DNA of 64,000 bases from Acidobacteriota bacterium (GTDB lineage Bacteria; Acidobacteriota; Terriglobia; Acidiferrales; UBA7541). Positions 51,097 through 59,315 of this stretch are shown here, one piece after another. A program made the translations under genes and the position numbers. Position 1 is the stretch's first letter, and each line of letters opens with the position of its first letter. The notes below the pieces were generated by a model, which searched no databases, had not been told where the DNA came from, and saw only the letters and a list, made by a program, of their open reading frames with translations. The stretch lies in the NCBI GenBank assembly GCA_013289585.1, contig JABCZR010000018.1, forward strand, positions 62,001 to 126,000, in the 5' to 3' direction.

Positions 51097-52179
51097 ATGA
51101 GCCAGACACAAACAAGAAGCGAACAAGGAATTTCAGTACACGCCGCCGCGCGGTACTGGCGGGCGACGCTGGCGCGAGATTCGCGGGCGGACGGGACCTT
51201 TGTGTTGGCGGTGCGCTCCACGCATATCTACTGCCGTCCATCGTGCCCGGCGCGGCGGCCGCTGCGGCGTAACGTCGTCTTCTATCGCACGCGGGAGGAG
51301 GCCGAAAAGCAAGGTTACCGGCCCTGCCTTCGCTGCCGGCCCAACGAAATTTCCGGAGCCGTGGCGCTGGTGCAGCGTGCGGCGCGGCATCTCAGTGAAT
51401 CCGCCGAAGAAAGCGTCCGCCTGGCGGCTCTTGCCCGGACATTGGGGACGACGCAAGCGACGCTGCGGCGGGCGTTTCAGCACGTGACTGGACTTGCGCC
51501 GCGCGAGCTTGCGGAGGCATTGCGGATCAAGAGATTCAAGATGCTGCTGCGGTCGGGCAAGAACATTACCGATGCGCTGTATGAGACCGGATATGGATCC
51601 TCAAGCCGCGTGTACGAGCGGAGCAATGCGCAGCTCGGGATGACGCCGGCGACGTATCGAAAGGGAGGAAAGAACATGAAGATCGGATACACAGTTGCGA
51701 AGTCGCCGTTGGGAAAAGTTCTCGTGGCGGCCACGGAACGGGGTGTTTCGGCCGTTTATCTGGGCGATGCGGAAAGCAAACTGATCGCGGAATTGCGGGA
51801 AGAATACCCGCGCGCTGAAATTACTCCGGCAACGGATTCGTTTCAGCGTTGGGTCCGAGAAATCGTCCAGCGCATCGAAGGAAAACAGCCACGGTTGGAG
51901 CTGCCGCTGGATTTGCAGGCGACGGCGTTTCAGCGGCGGGTGTGGCAGGAATTGCAGCGCATACCGCGTGGGCGGACGCGATCATATTCACAGGTGGCGC
52001 GCTCCCTGGGACAGCCGAAAGCGGTGCGAGCCGTGGCGCGCGCTTGCGCGACGAATCCCGTTTCGATTGTCGTGCCGTGCCACCGGGTGATTCGCGAGGA
52101 CGGCACGCTGGCCGGATACCGCTGGGGGTTATCACGGAAGGAACAACTGCTCGCGCAGGAACGCGCCGCGGCGCACTAA
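51097..52179 (+). CDS. ada: Bifunctional DNA repair methyltransferase/activator Ada
   Basis: About 360 residues. The N-terminal Ada zinc domain (YCRPSCPARRP and YRPCLRCRP cysteines) repairs methylphosphotriesters. An AraC-type helix-turn-helix follows (about 90-185, NITDALYETGYGSSSRVYER). Then comes the alkylguanine-DNA alkyltransferase with active site IVVPCHRVIREDG (Cys near 325) and the RSYSQVARSLGQP helix. It combines DNA repair and regulation of the adaptive response. ATG at 51097; upstream GTG at 51070 is less likely. I saw no clear Ada box. Confidence 0.93.
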   Translation: MSQTQTRSEQGISVHAAARYWRATLARDSRADGTFVLAVRSTHIYCRPSCPARRPLRRNVVFYRTREEAEKQGYRPCLRCRPNEISGAVALVQRAARHLSESAEESVRLAALARTLGTTQATLRRAFQHVTGLAPRELAEALRIKRFKMLLRSGKNITDALYETGYGSSSRVYERSNAQLGMTPATYRKGGKNMKIGYTVAKSPLGKVLVAATERGVSAVYLGDAESKLIAELREEYPRAEITPATDSFQRWVREIVQRIEGKQPRLELPLDLQATAFQRRVWQELQRIPRGRTRSYSQVARSLGQPKAVRAVARACATNPVSIVVPCHRVIREDGTLAGYRWGLSRKEQLLAQERAAAH

Positions 52180-52230
52180 AAAGGAATGAGGCAAGAAAAC
52201 CTGCCGGCGAGGGACCTGAACTTCTGAAAG

Positions 52231-52932
52231 CTAGGCGGTCGGTTTCACGCGGAGGACGCCCTTCGGCCAATCCTGCTTGAATTTCCCGTCGCCGATTTTC
52301 AGATTCTCCAGCATGTTGCTGTAATGGAAGAGGACGTAATCTCCCGAGCTCGTCTCGAAGAACTTCTGCTCGATTGGCAGCCAGGACGCTTCATCAATCC
52401 ACATCTGGATTTTGCTGATCTGGCCGCGAGTCTGATCCGATTTAGGTGTCAGTTCGAGTACCGCAGTTTTCTTTTGATCGAGATCTTCTTCGCCCAGGAA
52501 GGTGATCAAATAGCTCTTTTTGATTTCTTCGGTTTTTGTGCCGAACCCCAGGCGAACGTATTGATCGATCAACGCCCGGTTCTTGCCGAGATCAAATTCT
52601 TCCACACGGTTGATTTTGGGAGTGTAGACGAAGAGGGAGTCGCCAGTCCTCAGAATGGTACGCGGGTCAGGCTGCAGGATTTCGATGCGCATCTTGTCAT
52701 CGCGGCGCACAAAAATGTGACCGGATTCTTTGGAAGTGTCTTTCACGACCGCGGTGTACTTAAGGTGCTCGATGTCGGCGGTCAAAGTGTGAAAGTTTTG
52801 CGCGCCGTGGTCCATCATGGTCAAGACGTTTTCGATGCTCAGGCGTGAATTGGCCTGCGCGGCATGCATTCGAAACGCGCCGGGCGTACAAGCCAGAGTT
52901 AACATTGCAAGAAGTAGACGTAGAGGTTTCAA
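52231..52932 (-). CDS. lolA: Outer-membrane lipoprotein carrier protein LolA
   Basis: 233 residues. The signal peptide (MKPLRLLLAMLTLACTPGAF, then MHAAQ) leads into the LolA domain: LSIENVLTMMDHGAQNFHTL, then RVEEFDLGKNRALIDQYVRL and MWIDEASWLPIEQKFFETSS. It should shuttle lipoproteins or lipid between the ABC transporter and the outer membrane. It lies downstream of the 53-56 kb ABC module on the same strand, with about 127 bases before the small membrane protein gene. Confidence 0.86.
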   Translation of the reverse strand: MKPLRLLLAMLTLACTPGAFRMHAAQANSRLSIENVLTMMDHGAQNFHTLTADIEHLKYTAVVKDTSKESGHIFVRRDDKMRIEILQPDPRTILRTGDSLFVYTPKINRVEEFDLGKNRALIDQYVRLGFGTKTEEIKKSYLITFLGEEDLDQKKTAVLELTPKSDQTRGQISKIQMWIDEASWLPIEQKFFETSSGDYVLFHYSNMLENLKIGDGKFKQDWPKGVLRVKPTA

Positions 52933-53059
52933 TCGTTGCCCCTATCGAGTGGCGGAATCGCGGCTCATCCGGCCTTTCAGAATCGTAGCATAGAGAGAGA
53001 CGTGCGGGCATGCGGGGGCGTTACGTTCGAATGCGTTTTAGGGCTCGTTTCGAAGGGAG

Positions 53060-53446
53060 TTAGTGGCGGATCTCCACTTGGTAGGCAATCACCACGCCTT
53101 GCTCGTCGCGCAGCGGTTCGATCTTGGCAATCAGGAAGTTTCCGTTGTGCAACTCCGGCAGCGCCTCTTGCAGCGCGGTGTGCAGATCGCTTTGCAAGGC
53201 GAGCCTTGTGGGAGGAGCAAGAACACGCGCGTCGACGCGGTACGTCAACCGGCTGCCATCCTGAGAAATCAGCTGGACTTGGCCCGGCGTGACGGGCGCT
53301 CCACCGACCGGCTTGTCCTTGAACCATTCCCGCGGCGTCAGCAGGACAAAAACGAGAATCAGGATGACGGCCGCGTCGTACTGCCAGGTGCCGCGCTCGT
53401 AAGACCAGAAAAACGTCTTCGAGAGGATTTGTCCGAGGCTGGCCAT
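53060..53446 (-). CDS. Small membrane protein in the ABC module, function unknown
   Basis: 128 residues with one membrane helix (about residues 26-42, VILILVFVLLTPREWF). The remaining periplasmic part is predicted beta/alpha, with LTYRVDARVLAPPTRLALQS and PLRDEQGVVIAYQVEIRH. One base separates its ATG (53446) from the ATPase stop (53448), so the genes are coupled. Unknown family; possibly an accessory subunit. Confidence 0.65.
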   Translation of the reverse strand: MASLGQILSKTFFWSYERGTWQYDAAVILILVFVLLTPREWFKDKPVGGAPVTPGQVQLISQDGSRLTYRVDARVLAPPTRLALQSDLHTALQEALPELHNGNFLIAKIEPLRDEQGVVIAYQVEIRH

Positions 53447-53447
53447 G

Positions 53448-54131
53448 TCAGTCCGCAGGCACTCCGTCGACGATGATCCCGTCGCGCATGTGCACGACGC
53501 GGTCGAAATAAGTGGTGGCTTCGGGATTGTGCGTGATCATGACAATGGTCTGGCCAAGATCCTTATTCAGCTGGCGGAGCATCTGCAGAACCACTTCCGA
53601 GTTTTTCGAGTCGAGATTTCCGGTGGGCTCGTCGGCAAGGAGGATTTTCGGTTCATTGATGATGGCTCGGGCGATCGCTACGCGCTGCTGCTCGCCGCCC
53701 GAGAGTTCCGAAGGTTTGTGATGCATGCGCCCTGCGAGGCCCAATAGCTGTGTGACGACATCGAAGCGGTGCGGGTCAAAGCCATCGCCATGAATAAACT
53801 GGGCGATGGCGATGTTGCCTTTGGCTGTCAGCGTCGGGAGCAGATTGAAGCGCTGGAAGACAAAGCCGATTTTGTGGCGCCGCAGCCTGGTGCGGGCGGC
53901 GTCGCTCAGAGAAGTGAGGTCGTTGCCGTCGACGAACACTTTGCCGCGGGAGGCTTGTGCAAGGCCGCCAATCACATACAGGAGAGAAGACTTGCCGCAA
54001 CCCGAAGGGCCCATGACAGCCACAGATTCGCCGGGCTGTACTGCGAAATTCACACCGCGCAGGGCGGGCACATCCACCTTGCCCGCGCGGTAGAGTTTCC
54101 ACAGATTTTCTGTCTTAAGTATCGGCTCCAC
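53448..54131 (-). CDS. ABC transporter ATPase of the LolD/MacB type
   Basis: About 227 residues. Walker [17 protein letters not shown] (about residues 40-55), Q-loop [11 protein letters not shown], signature [15 protein letters not shown], Walker [14 protein letters not shown], and the H-loop in MITHNPEA. The short form and motifs match LolD, DevA and MacB ATPases. It should power the FtsX-type permease encoded next to it. The GTG at 54131 ([14 protein letters not shown]) is my preferred start; an ATG at 54194 is the alternative. Confidence 0.9.
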   Translation of the reverse strand: MEPILKTENLWKLYRAGKVDVPALRGVNFAVQPGESVAVMGPSGCGKSSLLYVIGGLAQASRGKVFVDGNDLTSLSDAARTRLRRHKIGFVFQRFNLLPTLTAKGNIAIAQFIHGDGFDPHRFDVVTQLLGLAGRMHHKPSELSGGEQQRVAIARAIINEPKILLADEPTGNLDSKNSEVVLQMLRQLNKDLGQTIVMITHNPEATTYFDRVVHMRDGIIVDGVPAD

Positions 54132-54301
54132 GCTCTTTTTTCCCTGGAAAAACGGCCCTTCGGCAGGTGCCGTTATTGTAGCTGCGATTCCCATCCCTGC
54201 CTAGCCATCCCGCGAGTTTCGCGGCCCTTTCTTGCGTTTTCTTCTTGCGTTTTCGATGCCCGCTGCAATCGCGGTAAACCCAGCTTCGAATTCTCTCGGT
54301 C

Positions 54302-55402
54302 CTAGTCGTAGGACAGTGCTTCCACGGCGTCTTTGCGGCTGGCAAGCCACGCCGGATAACTGGCGCCGAATACCGCGCCAATGAGCGCAATCCCCGCGGC
54401 GCGCAGAATCCATCCCGGCGTAATGAGAATGGACAACGTCGGGAAGCCCGCGAGAAACGCGGCGCGGACGGCATAACTCAAGCCCACGCCGGCGAAAATG
54501 CCGAGTACGCAAAGGGCGGCTGATTCGCTAAGCAACGCGCGAATGATGAACGAGCTGTCCGCGCCGAGTGATTTCAGCACGCCGATGTCGCGGGTGCGTT
54601 CGATGACTGTGGTGTACATGGTCAGAAAAATGACCAACAAGCCGATGCAGACCGCCAGGGCGATCATTGCGTTGATGAATGCCTGCAGCCCGGGGATGTT
54701 CGTGGAAGTCATCAGCGAAAGAAAATCTTTCAGCGGACGGACCGTATAGCCGGGCAGAGTGTGGCGGATTTCTTCCATCACATCTTCAGTGTGTTCCGGG
54801 CGAGTGCACTTGATCAGAAAAATGGAGGCTTTATCGCGTGCCCCGACCAGGTCCTGCAGTGTGTCCAGCGGCACGAAAAGCCTTGCACCTTTTCCATGCT
54901 CGATGATGGCGGCGACGTGCCAATCGTGGTTCAGCAGCTTGTATGTGTCGCCCACCTTGATGTGTTTGGCTTTGGCAGCCCAGTCATCCACGAGCAGATC
55001 GTCGGGGCCTTCCATGTCGTGGCCTTCGATAAAAACGAAGCCGCCGGAAACGGTGCGGAAGCTGTCCGGGTCGATGCCGTAGATGACATCCACCCCGCCC
55101 GTGGAGTTGAATTGCAGGAGGACGGGGGCCACGGATTGCACGTATTTGATTTCGGAAAGCCTTTCGCCAATTTTGATCGGCATTGGAGAACCGCTGAAGC
55201 CCAGAAATACCGACGCGGCCGGAGGCTGGAGCATGATGTCAGCGCCGATTCCTTCGATGCGCTTCGCCGTTTCCGTGAGCAGGCCGCTGGTAAGCCCCAC
55301 GATCAGGACCACCAGCGCGACTTCCACTGCAACGGCCATCACGCCGATGAGAGTGCGCAGGGGACGATGCAGCAAGTTGCGTGCGATCAGCTCGCCCATC
55401 AT
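54302..55402 (-). CDS. FtsX-type ABC permease (LolC/DevC-like)
   Basis: 366 residues. One N-terminal helix (about residues 14-38), a periplasmic MacB-type domain (about 40-240), then three C-terminal helices. The motif ERTRDIGVLKSLGADSSFII is the FtsX coupling helix, and the C-terminus is ASRKDAVEALSYD. With the LolD-type ATPase it forms an extraction or export transporter. It overlaps the upstream lipoprotein gene by four bases. Confidence 0.88.
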   Translation of the reverse strand: MMGELIARNLLHRPLRTLIGVMAVAVEVALVVLIVGLTSGLLTETAKRIEGIGADIMLQPPAASVFLGFSGSPMPIKIGERLSEIKYVQSVAPVLLQFNSTGGVDVIYGIDPDSFRTVSGGFVFIEGHDMEGPDDLLVDDWAAKAKHIKVGDTYKLLNHDWHVAAIIEHGKGARLFVPLDTLQDLVGARDKASIFLIKCTRPEHTEDVMEEIRHTLPGYTVRPLKDFLSLMTSTNIPGLQAFINAMIALAVCIGLLVIFLTMYTTVIERTRDIGVLKSLGADSSFIIRALLSESAALCVLGIFAGVGLSYAVRAAFLAGFPTLSILITPGWILRAAGIALIGAVFGASYPAWLASRKDAVEALSYD

Positions 55403-56310
55403 GGCTGTTTGTTCTCCGTGGCGTCGCCGACGTGCACAAGTTCCGAACCGGCGGGCTGTTCCAGCTTGAAGCGGTCCGCGGGAACCTCTTCGTTCAGGCT
55501 AATTTTCGTGACTTGCAGATTGAGCTGATAGTCGTCGTGCGGGCGATCAATGCGAATGGTGCGCGGAAATGAAAGCGTGCCATTGACTGGAGTTGACTGC
55601 GCGTTCTGGCCACCAGGACTCTCCACAGCCTGCCAGCCGGAGAAATGAACGTCCGAAAGCAGGATTCCTTTTGGGCCGAAAGTCTGCAACCGGGTAACCT
55701 GCAGGTCGGCGCGGTCAAACCAGATTTCGCGCAGAACTTCGGTTTGATAGCCGCCGCGCAAAACCGTCAGCACGTAGTACCGGGCATTCTCGTCATTAAA
55801 TTCTCTCAGATACGAAGCTTCTTCTTTTCGAATCTCCGGCCACAGAAGAGCATCGAGCAGGTGCTGCGGACGGAGATTTTCGATGGGCTTGCTGCTGTTC
55901 CGCTCGGCGGCTACCGGGCCGACCAGGAATTTGTGTTTCGAAGGGATCGAGACTTCGAACGTTTCCCCATTACTGACCATGTCGAAAACCGTAGTGCCAA
56001 TGACCGGCGCCTGCCCAATCATGCGAATGTCCGCCGGCCGCGCGGCCAGAAGAAACGCTTTCACTTCGTGATATTCGTCGATCACTCCGCTGTATCTCGA
56101 ACCGGCGATGGGCTTCAACTCCACCGTGGCGTTGAGCGTCTTGATACTCCGCGCGAACTGATTGTATCGATCGAGGAGCTCTTCGCGCGAAGCTTCCTTG
56201 GCGACGGGTTTCTGCGTTTGCGGCACAACGGTCGTGCTTCGCACACCGTTTTTGCCCGCGCAGCCGCAGGAAATTGCCGCCAGTGTCGCCACGACCATGC
56301 ATCTCTTCAC
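55399..56310 (-). CDS. Lipoprotein of the DUF4292/LolA-like class
   Basis: About 303 residues with a lipoprotein signal (VKRCMVVATLAAISCGC, lipobox AISC or SCGC) and a LolA-like beta domain: RYNQFARSIKTLNATVELKP, then VFDMVSNGETFEVSIPSKHK and EIWFDRADLQVTRLQTFGPK. First gene of the ABC module, overlapping the permease by ATGA (55399-55402). The start is uncertain: GTG at 56310 best fits the signal, ATG at 56298 is four codons in, and the frame is open to 56448. It may be an outer-membrane acceptor. Confidence 0.78.
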   Translation of the reverse strand: MKRCMVVATLAAISCGCAGKNGVRSTTVVPQTQKPVAKEASREELLDRYNQFARSIKTLNATVELKPIAGSRYSGVIDEYHEVKAFLLAARPADIRMIGQAPVIGTTVFDMVSNGETFEVSIPSKHKFLVGPVAAERNSSKPIENLRPQHLLDALLWPEIRKEEASYLREFNDENARYYVLTVLRGGYQTEVLREIWFDRADLQVTRLQTFGPKGILLSDVHFSGWQAVESPGGQNAQSTPVNGTLSFPRTIRIDRPHDDYQLNLQVTKISLNEEVPADRFKLEQPAGSELVHVGDATENKQP

Positions 56311-56410
56311 TCGCTGAATCAATCCATTCCGTCCTTGCCAAGACAAAAAGAGCAATCTAACAACCACTTGGATGCCTGTCCATCTATGTGGGTCGCAGCC
56401 GCGGGAGCAC

Positions 56411-57013
56411 TCAATTGGGCCGCGCAATGTGTACATCAAACGGTTCAACCGCCGGGCGCACCCGCCGGATGATTTCGCTGGACCACAAGGATTCGCTCAG
56501 GATCGTCACCCAGCCGTCTTCCGGTTCGCAGATGGCACAGAATGTGTATCGGGCATAAGCCGGCTGGTAAGCATCCAGACCGCGCTTGGAGAGATCGCCC
56601 TCGATGGACGCATCGGCCGATTGGGCCGCAGCCCCAACCCGGATCCCAAAAGTCTCCCCTTCGAAACGCTCGAAGATTTGGCGCAGTTGTTCCTGGTCGG
56701 GCTGTGGCAACACCACGCATCGTTCTGCGGCTTCGCGCAGGACGATGCCGCGCGCCTTGCAAAATTCTCTGACGCGATCGATGTGGCTGAAGAAATCCAC
56801 CACGTAAGGATCGCTTCCGACGAGAGCAGGGAACACTGCGGACCAGATCTTCGCGGCATCCTTGCCACGCACTGGCTCGCGATTTTCGGTTTCGACCAGC
56901 TCGAGACCTACCGTCTTCACGCCGGTGCCTAGATCCAGCGCCTGGACGTCCAGAGAGAAGGGCGGCAGTTCCAGCGCGTTGCCGCTCGGGACGGGATTGC
57001 CGGTCGCGCTCAT
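56411..57013 (-). CDS. Protein of unknown function, coupled to the mltG operon
   Basis: 200 residues. No domain I recognise. It is rich in aromatic and acidic residues with paired VVLP and VTIL strands, and has three cysteines (EFCKARG and TFCAICEPEDGW). ATG at 57013 overlaps the preceding gene by four bases, so it is translated with it. Third gene of mltG-unknown-unknown. Function unknown. Confidence 0.6.
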   Translation of the reverse strand: MSATGNPVPSGNALELPPFSLDVQALDLGTGVKTVGLELVETENREPVRGKDAAKIWSAVFPALVGSDPYVVDFFSHIDRVREFCKARGIVLREAAERCVVLPQPDQEQLRQIFERFEGETFGIRVGAAAQSADASIEGDLSKRGLDAYQPAYARYTFCAICEPEDGWVTILSESLWSSEIIRRVRPAVEPFDVHIARPN

Positions 57014-57567
57014 TCTTCCAACTCTGCTTCGGGAAACTTGGCCCGGAACTCCGGCGATTTCTTGCGCACGTCCAGCCAGTCGAAGAACGCGTCCGGCGTT
57101 TCCAGCCAGATGCGGAACCAATTGGCAATCTCGACCTTTTCGTCGCGCTTGTGTGGCTCGACTTTGTGATTTCGCGCGATCATTTCCGCCCGGCGCTTCC
57201 CGAGCCGCGCCACGTTCAGAACGCGCTCTACGGCGGCGTGCTCGCCCTGTTCGCGGAATTTCAGCATCAGCTCATCCAGCCGCATGATGCTGACCTCGGC
57301 ATCTTCGAGAGTTTTGAAGTGCAGCAGATCCTCGAACTCTTCCTCGTATTGCTCTTCGGCTTCTTCCTGCAAAGTCAGCAACACCCGGTGCCCAGCGTCT
57401 TTCAGGACTTCCGCGATGTAATCGGAGCCGGTCTTGCCGGATTCCCCGTGTTCGGCGATCAGCCGGCGCCGCAGTTGGTCGATTTCCGCAGGCGTCCATT
57501 TCTCGACTTTAATCTCGCGGGCCGTATCGAGGATCAGTGCTTTTTTCGTTTTTGTGTCTTCGGTCAT
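57010..57567 (-). CDS. Helical protein of unknown function, between mltG and 56411 gene
   Basis: 185 residues, very rich in Glu, Arg and Lys, predicted mainly helical (AEEQYEEEFEDLLHFKTLED, MLKFREQGEHAAVERVLNVA). No signal peptide, so cytosolic. It overlaps mltG by four bases at its start and the next gene by four bases at its stop (ATGA twice), an unusual chain suggesting obligate co-expression. Function unknown. Confidence 0.6.
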   Translation of the reverse strand: MTEDTKTKKALILDTAREIKVEKWTPAEIDQLRRRLIAEHGESGKTGSDYIAEVLKDAGHRVLLTLQEEAEEQYEEEFEDLLHFKTLEDAEVSIMRLDELMLKFREQGEHAAVERVLNVARLGKRRAEMIARNHKVEPHKRDEKVEIANWFRIWLETPDAFFDWLDVRKKSPEFRAKFPEAELEE

Positions 57568-58670
57568 CGAGCTGCGCCTCGGTGTTGCTTGGCGTGTTTT
57601 TTCTTCGCGCTGGGGGGAGGAGGCGGCGGTGGTGGCGGGTCCGCCGGCAACCCTGCCAGCAGCCGGCGATACTTAACCACATTCTTGTTATGTTCCTCTA
57701 GAGTAGCGCTGAAAAAATGGCCTCCGTGCGTGTTGGCAACGAAATAGAGATAATTCGTCTGCGCGGGCTGCAACGCGGCGCGCAGCGAAGCTTCGCCGGG
57801 ATTTCCAATCGGCCCCGGCGGAAGTCCCGCGTGTTCGTAAGTGTTGTAGATCGAATCGAAGCTCAAGTCCTTACCCGTCAGCGTTCCATTATACTTTCCA
57901 AAGCGCTCCATCCCATAAATCACTGTCGGGTCGCATTGCAGGCGCATGCCCTGGCGCAGCCGGTTCTCGAATGCGCCCGCGACCAGCGGCCTTTCTTCGG
58001 GCCTGGGCGTTTCTCTCTCCACGAGGGATGCCAGCGTAACGACGCGGAGTACTGATTGCGGATCAGCCTGATCCTGCTGCGCGCTCATTGTTGCCGGGGC
58101 AATGCGCCTCCACTCTTCTTTGAACTTGTGGACCATTTCGACGGTCAATTCGCTCGCCGAAGGATGCCGCGGGAGTTCATAGGTCGCGGGGAAGAGAAAA
58201 CCTTCGAGAGTTTGCGCGCCCGGTGCGAAATCGCGGATTAGCGACGCGTCGCCGGCGGCGAAAAGGAAATCGCCGGCGGGCATGAACTTACCGGCCTCGA
58301 GTTCGCGGGCGATATCAAACATGGTTTCGCCTTCTCGCACTGTGAAAGGCTGCTGGTAGACGTCTCCTTTGGCGAGCTTCCAGAAGACGTCCTTGCCGGT
58401 GGCTGCGTGGTCGAAGAAATATTCTCCAGCCTGCAGCGTGTGCCTAGGGTTGCGGCGGGAATAAATCTCAAACGCCAGCGCGCTTCGAATGACTCCATTT
58501 TTTTTCAGGAGGAACGCTACGTACCGGCTCGAAGCCCCATGTGGGATATCCACGAAGACGCCTTCCGCCGGGAAATCCTGGTACGGCTTCGTCATGCCAT
58601 ACCACATCCACGCGGCCGTGGCGCCCGCGATGAGAACAATCAGTAGAATGATGGCGAGTAGAAACTTCAA
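57564..58670 (-). CDS. mltG: Endolytic murein transglycosylase MltG
   Basis: 368 residues. An N-terminal membrane helix (about residues 3-20) is followed by a LysM-like region with FLLKKNGVIRSALAFEIYSR and the YceG/MltG catalytic domain: VVTLASLVERETPRPEERPL (catalytic Glu), LQCDPTVIYGMERFGKYNGT, and LPPGPIGNPGEASLRAALQP. It cleaves nascent glycan strands and limits their length. The C-terminus carries a proline run (PPPPPPPP) and a basic tail. It follows ruvX with about 33 bases between. Confidence 0.92.
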   Translation of the reverse strand: MKFLLAIILLIVLIAGATAAWMWYGMTKPYQDFPAEGVFVDIPHGASSRYVAFLLKKNGVIRSALAFEIYSRRNPRHTLQAGEYFFDHAATGKDVFWKLAKGDVYQQPFTVREGETMFDIARELEAGKFMPAGDFLFAAGDASLIRDFAPGAQTLEGFLFPATYELPRHPSASELTVEMVHKFKEEWRRIAPATMSAQQDQADPQSVLRVVTLASLVERETPRPEERPLVAGAFENRLRQGMRLQCDPTVIYGMERFGKYNGTLTGKDLSFDSIYNTYEHAGLPPGPIGNPGEASLRAALQPAQTNYLYFVANTHGGHFFSATLEEHNKNVVKYRRLLAGLPADPPPPPPPPPSAKKKHAKQHRGAAR

Positions 58671-58703
58671 GTCAGCCCCACGGTTCTAGCTTACCGTTAT
58701 CTT

Positions 58704-59219
58704 TCATGCTTTCTCGTGCTCATGTGCTTGCCCTTGCCGTTCCAGATATTCTTTCAAAATCACCGCAGCCGCGACGGCGTCCACTGTCATTTTTGCCTGA
58801 ACCTTTTTCGACTTTCTGCCGCCGGGCAGCTTATCGTCGCGGATGAATCTGCCCTGAAGCTCTTCCAATAATCGCTCTGCTTCCCAGCTCGTCAGCCGCT
58901 CATCCACCATTTCCACGGGCACACCGATCTGCTTCCGCAATCGCTGGGCAAATCCTTCCACCTCTTCGGCCATTTCGCCTCTCGTGCCATCCAGCCGCAG
59001 CGGCAGACCGACGACGATCTGTTTCACGCCGTGCTCGCGCACCAGCTCGCGCAGCCGCCGCATGTCTTCATTGCGGTTGATGCGCTGCAGAGTGCTCAGC
59101 GGATGCGGCATGCGCGTCTCGGAATCGGCCAGCGCAAGGCCGATTCTCGCGCGCCCGTAATCGACCGCGAGGATCGAGCCATGCAGGCCTGAACTCAGGT
59201 CAGTCGGGCTTTTTGTCAC
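58704..59219 (-). CDS. ruvX: Holliday junction resolvase-like RuvX/YqgF
   Basis: About 171 residues. Motifs: ILAVDYGRARIGLALADSET (nucleophile Asp), QIVVGLPLRLDGTRGEMAEE, and VDERLTSWEAERLLEEL, with a final DAVAAAVILKEYLE. It has been linked to 16S rRNA maturation and DNA repair. The GTG at 59219 (VTKSPTDLSS) was chosen because the frame beyond it lacks similarity. First gene of ruvX-mltG-unknown-unknown. Confidence 0.9.
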   Translation of the reverse strand: MTKSPTDLSSGLHGSILAVDYGRARIGLALADSETRMPHPLSTLQRINRNEDMRRLRELVREHGVKQIVVGLPLRLDGTRGEMAEEVEGFAQRLRKQIGVPVEMVDERLTSWEAERLLEELQGRFIRDDKLPGGRKSKKVQAKMTVDAVAAAVILKEYLERQGQAHEHEKA

Positions 59220-59315
59220 ACATCTAGTATACCGGGAAGCCCGTCGCCGAATACGGCATGGTTCGCGTGGAGCAGCGATCACGCAGACGAATTCTGCCCG
59301 CCGCTCTGCGAATGG

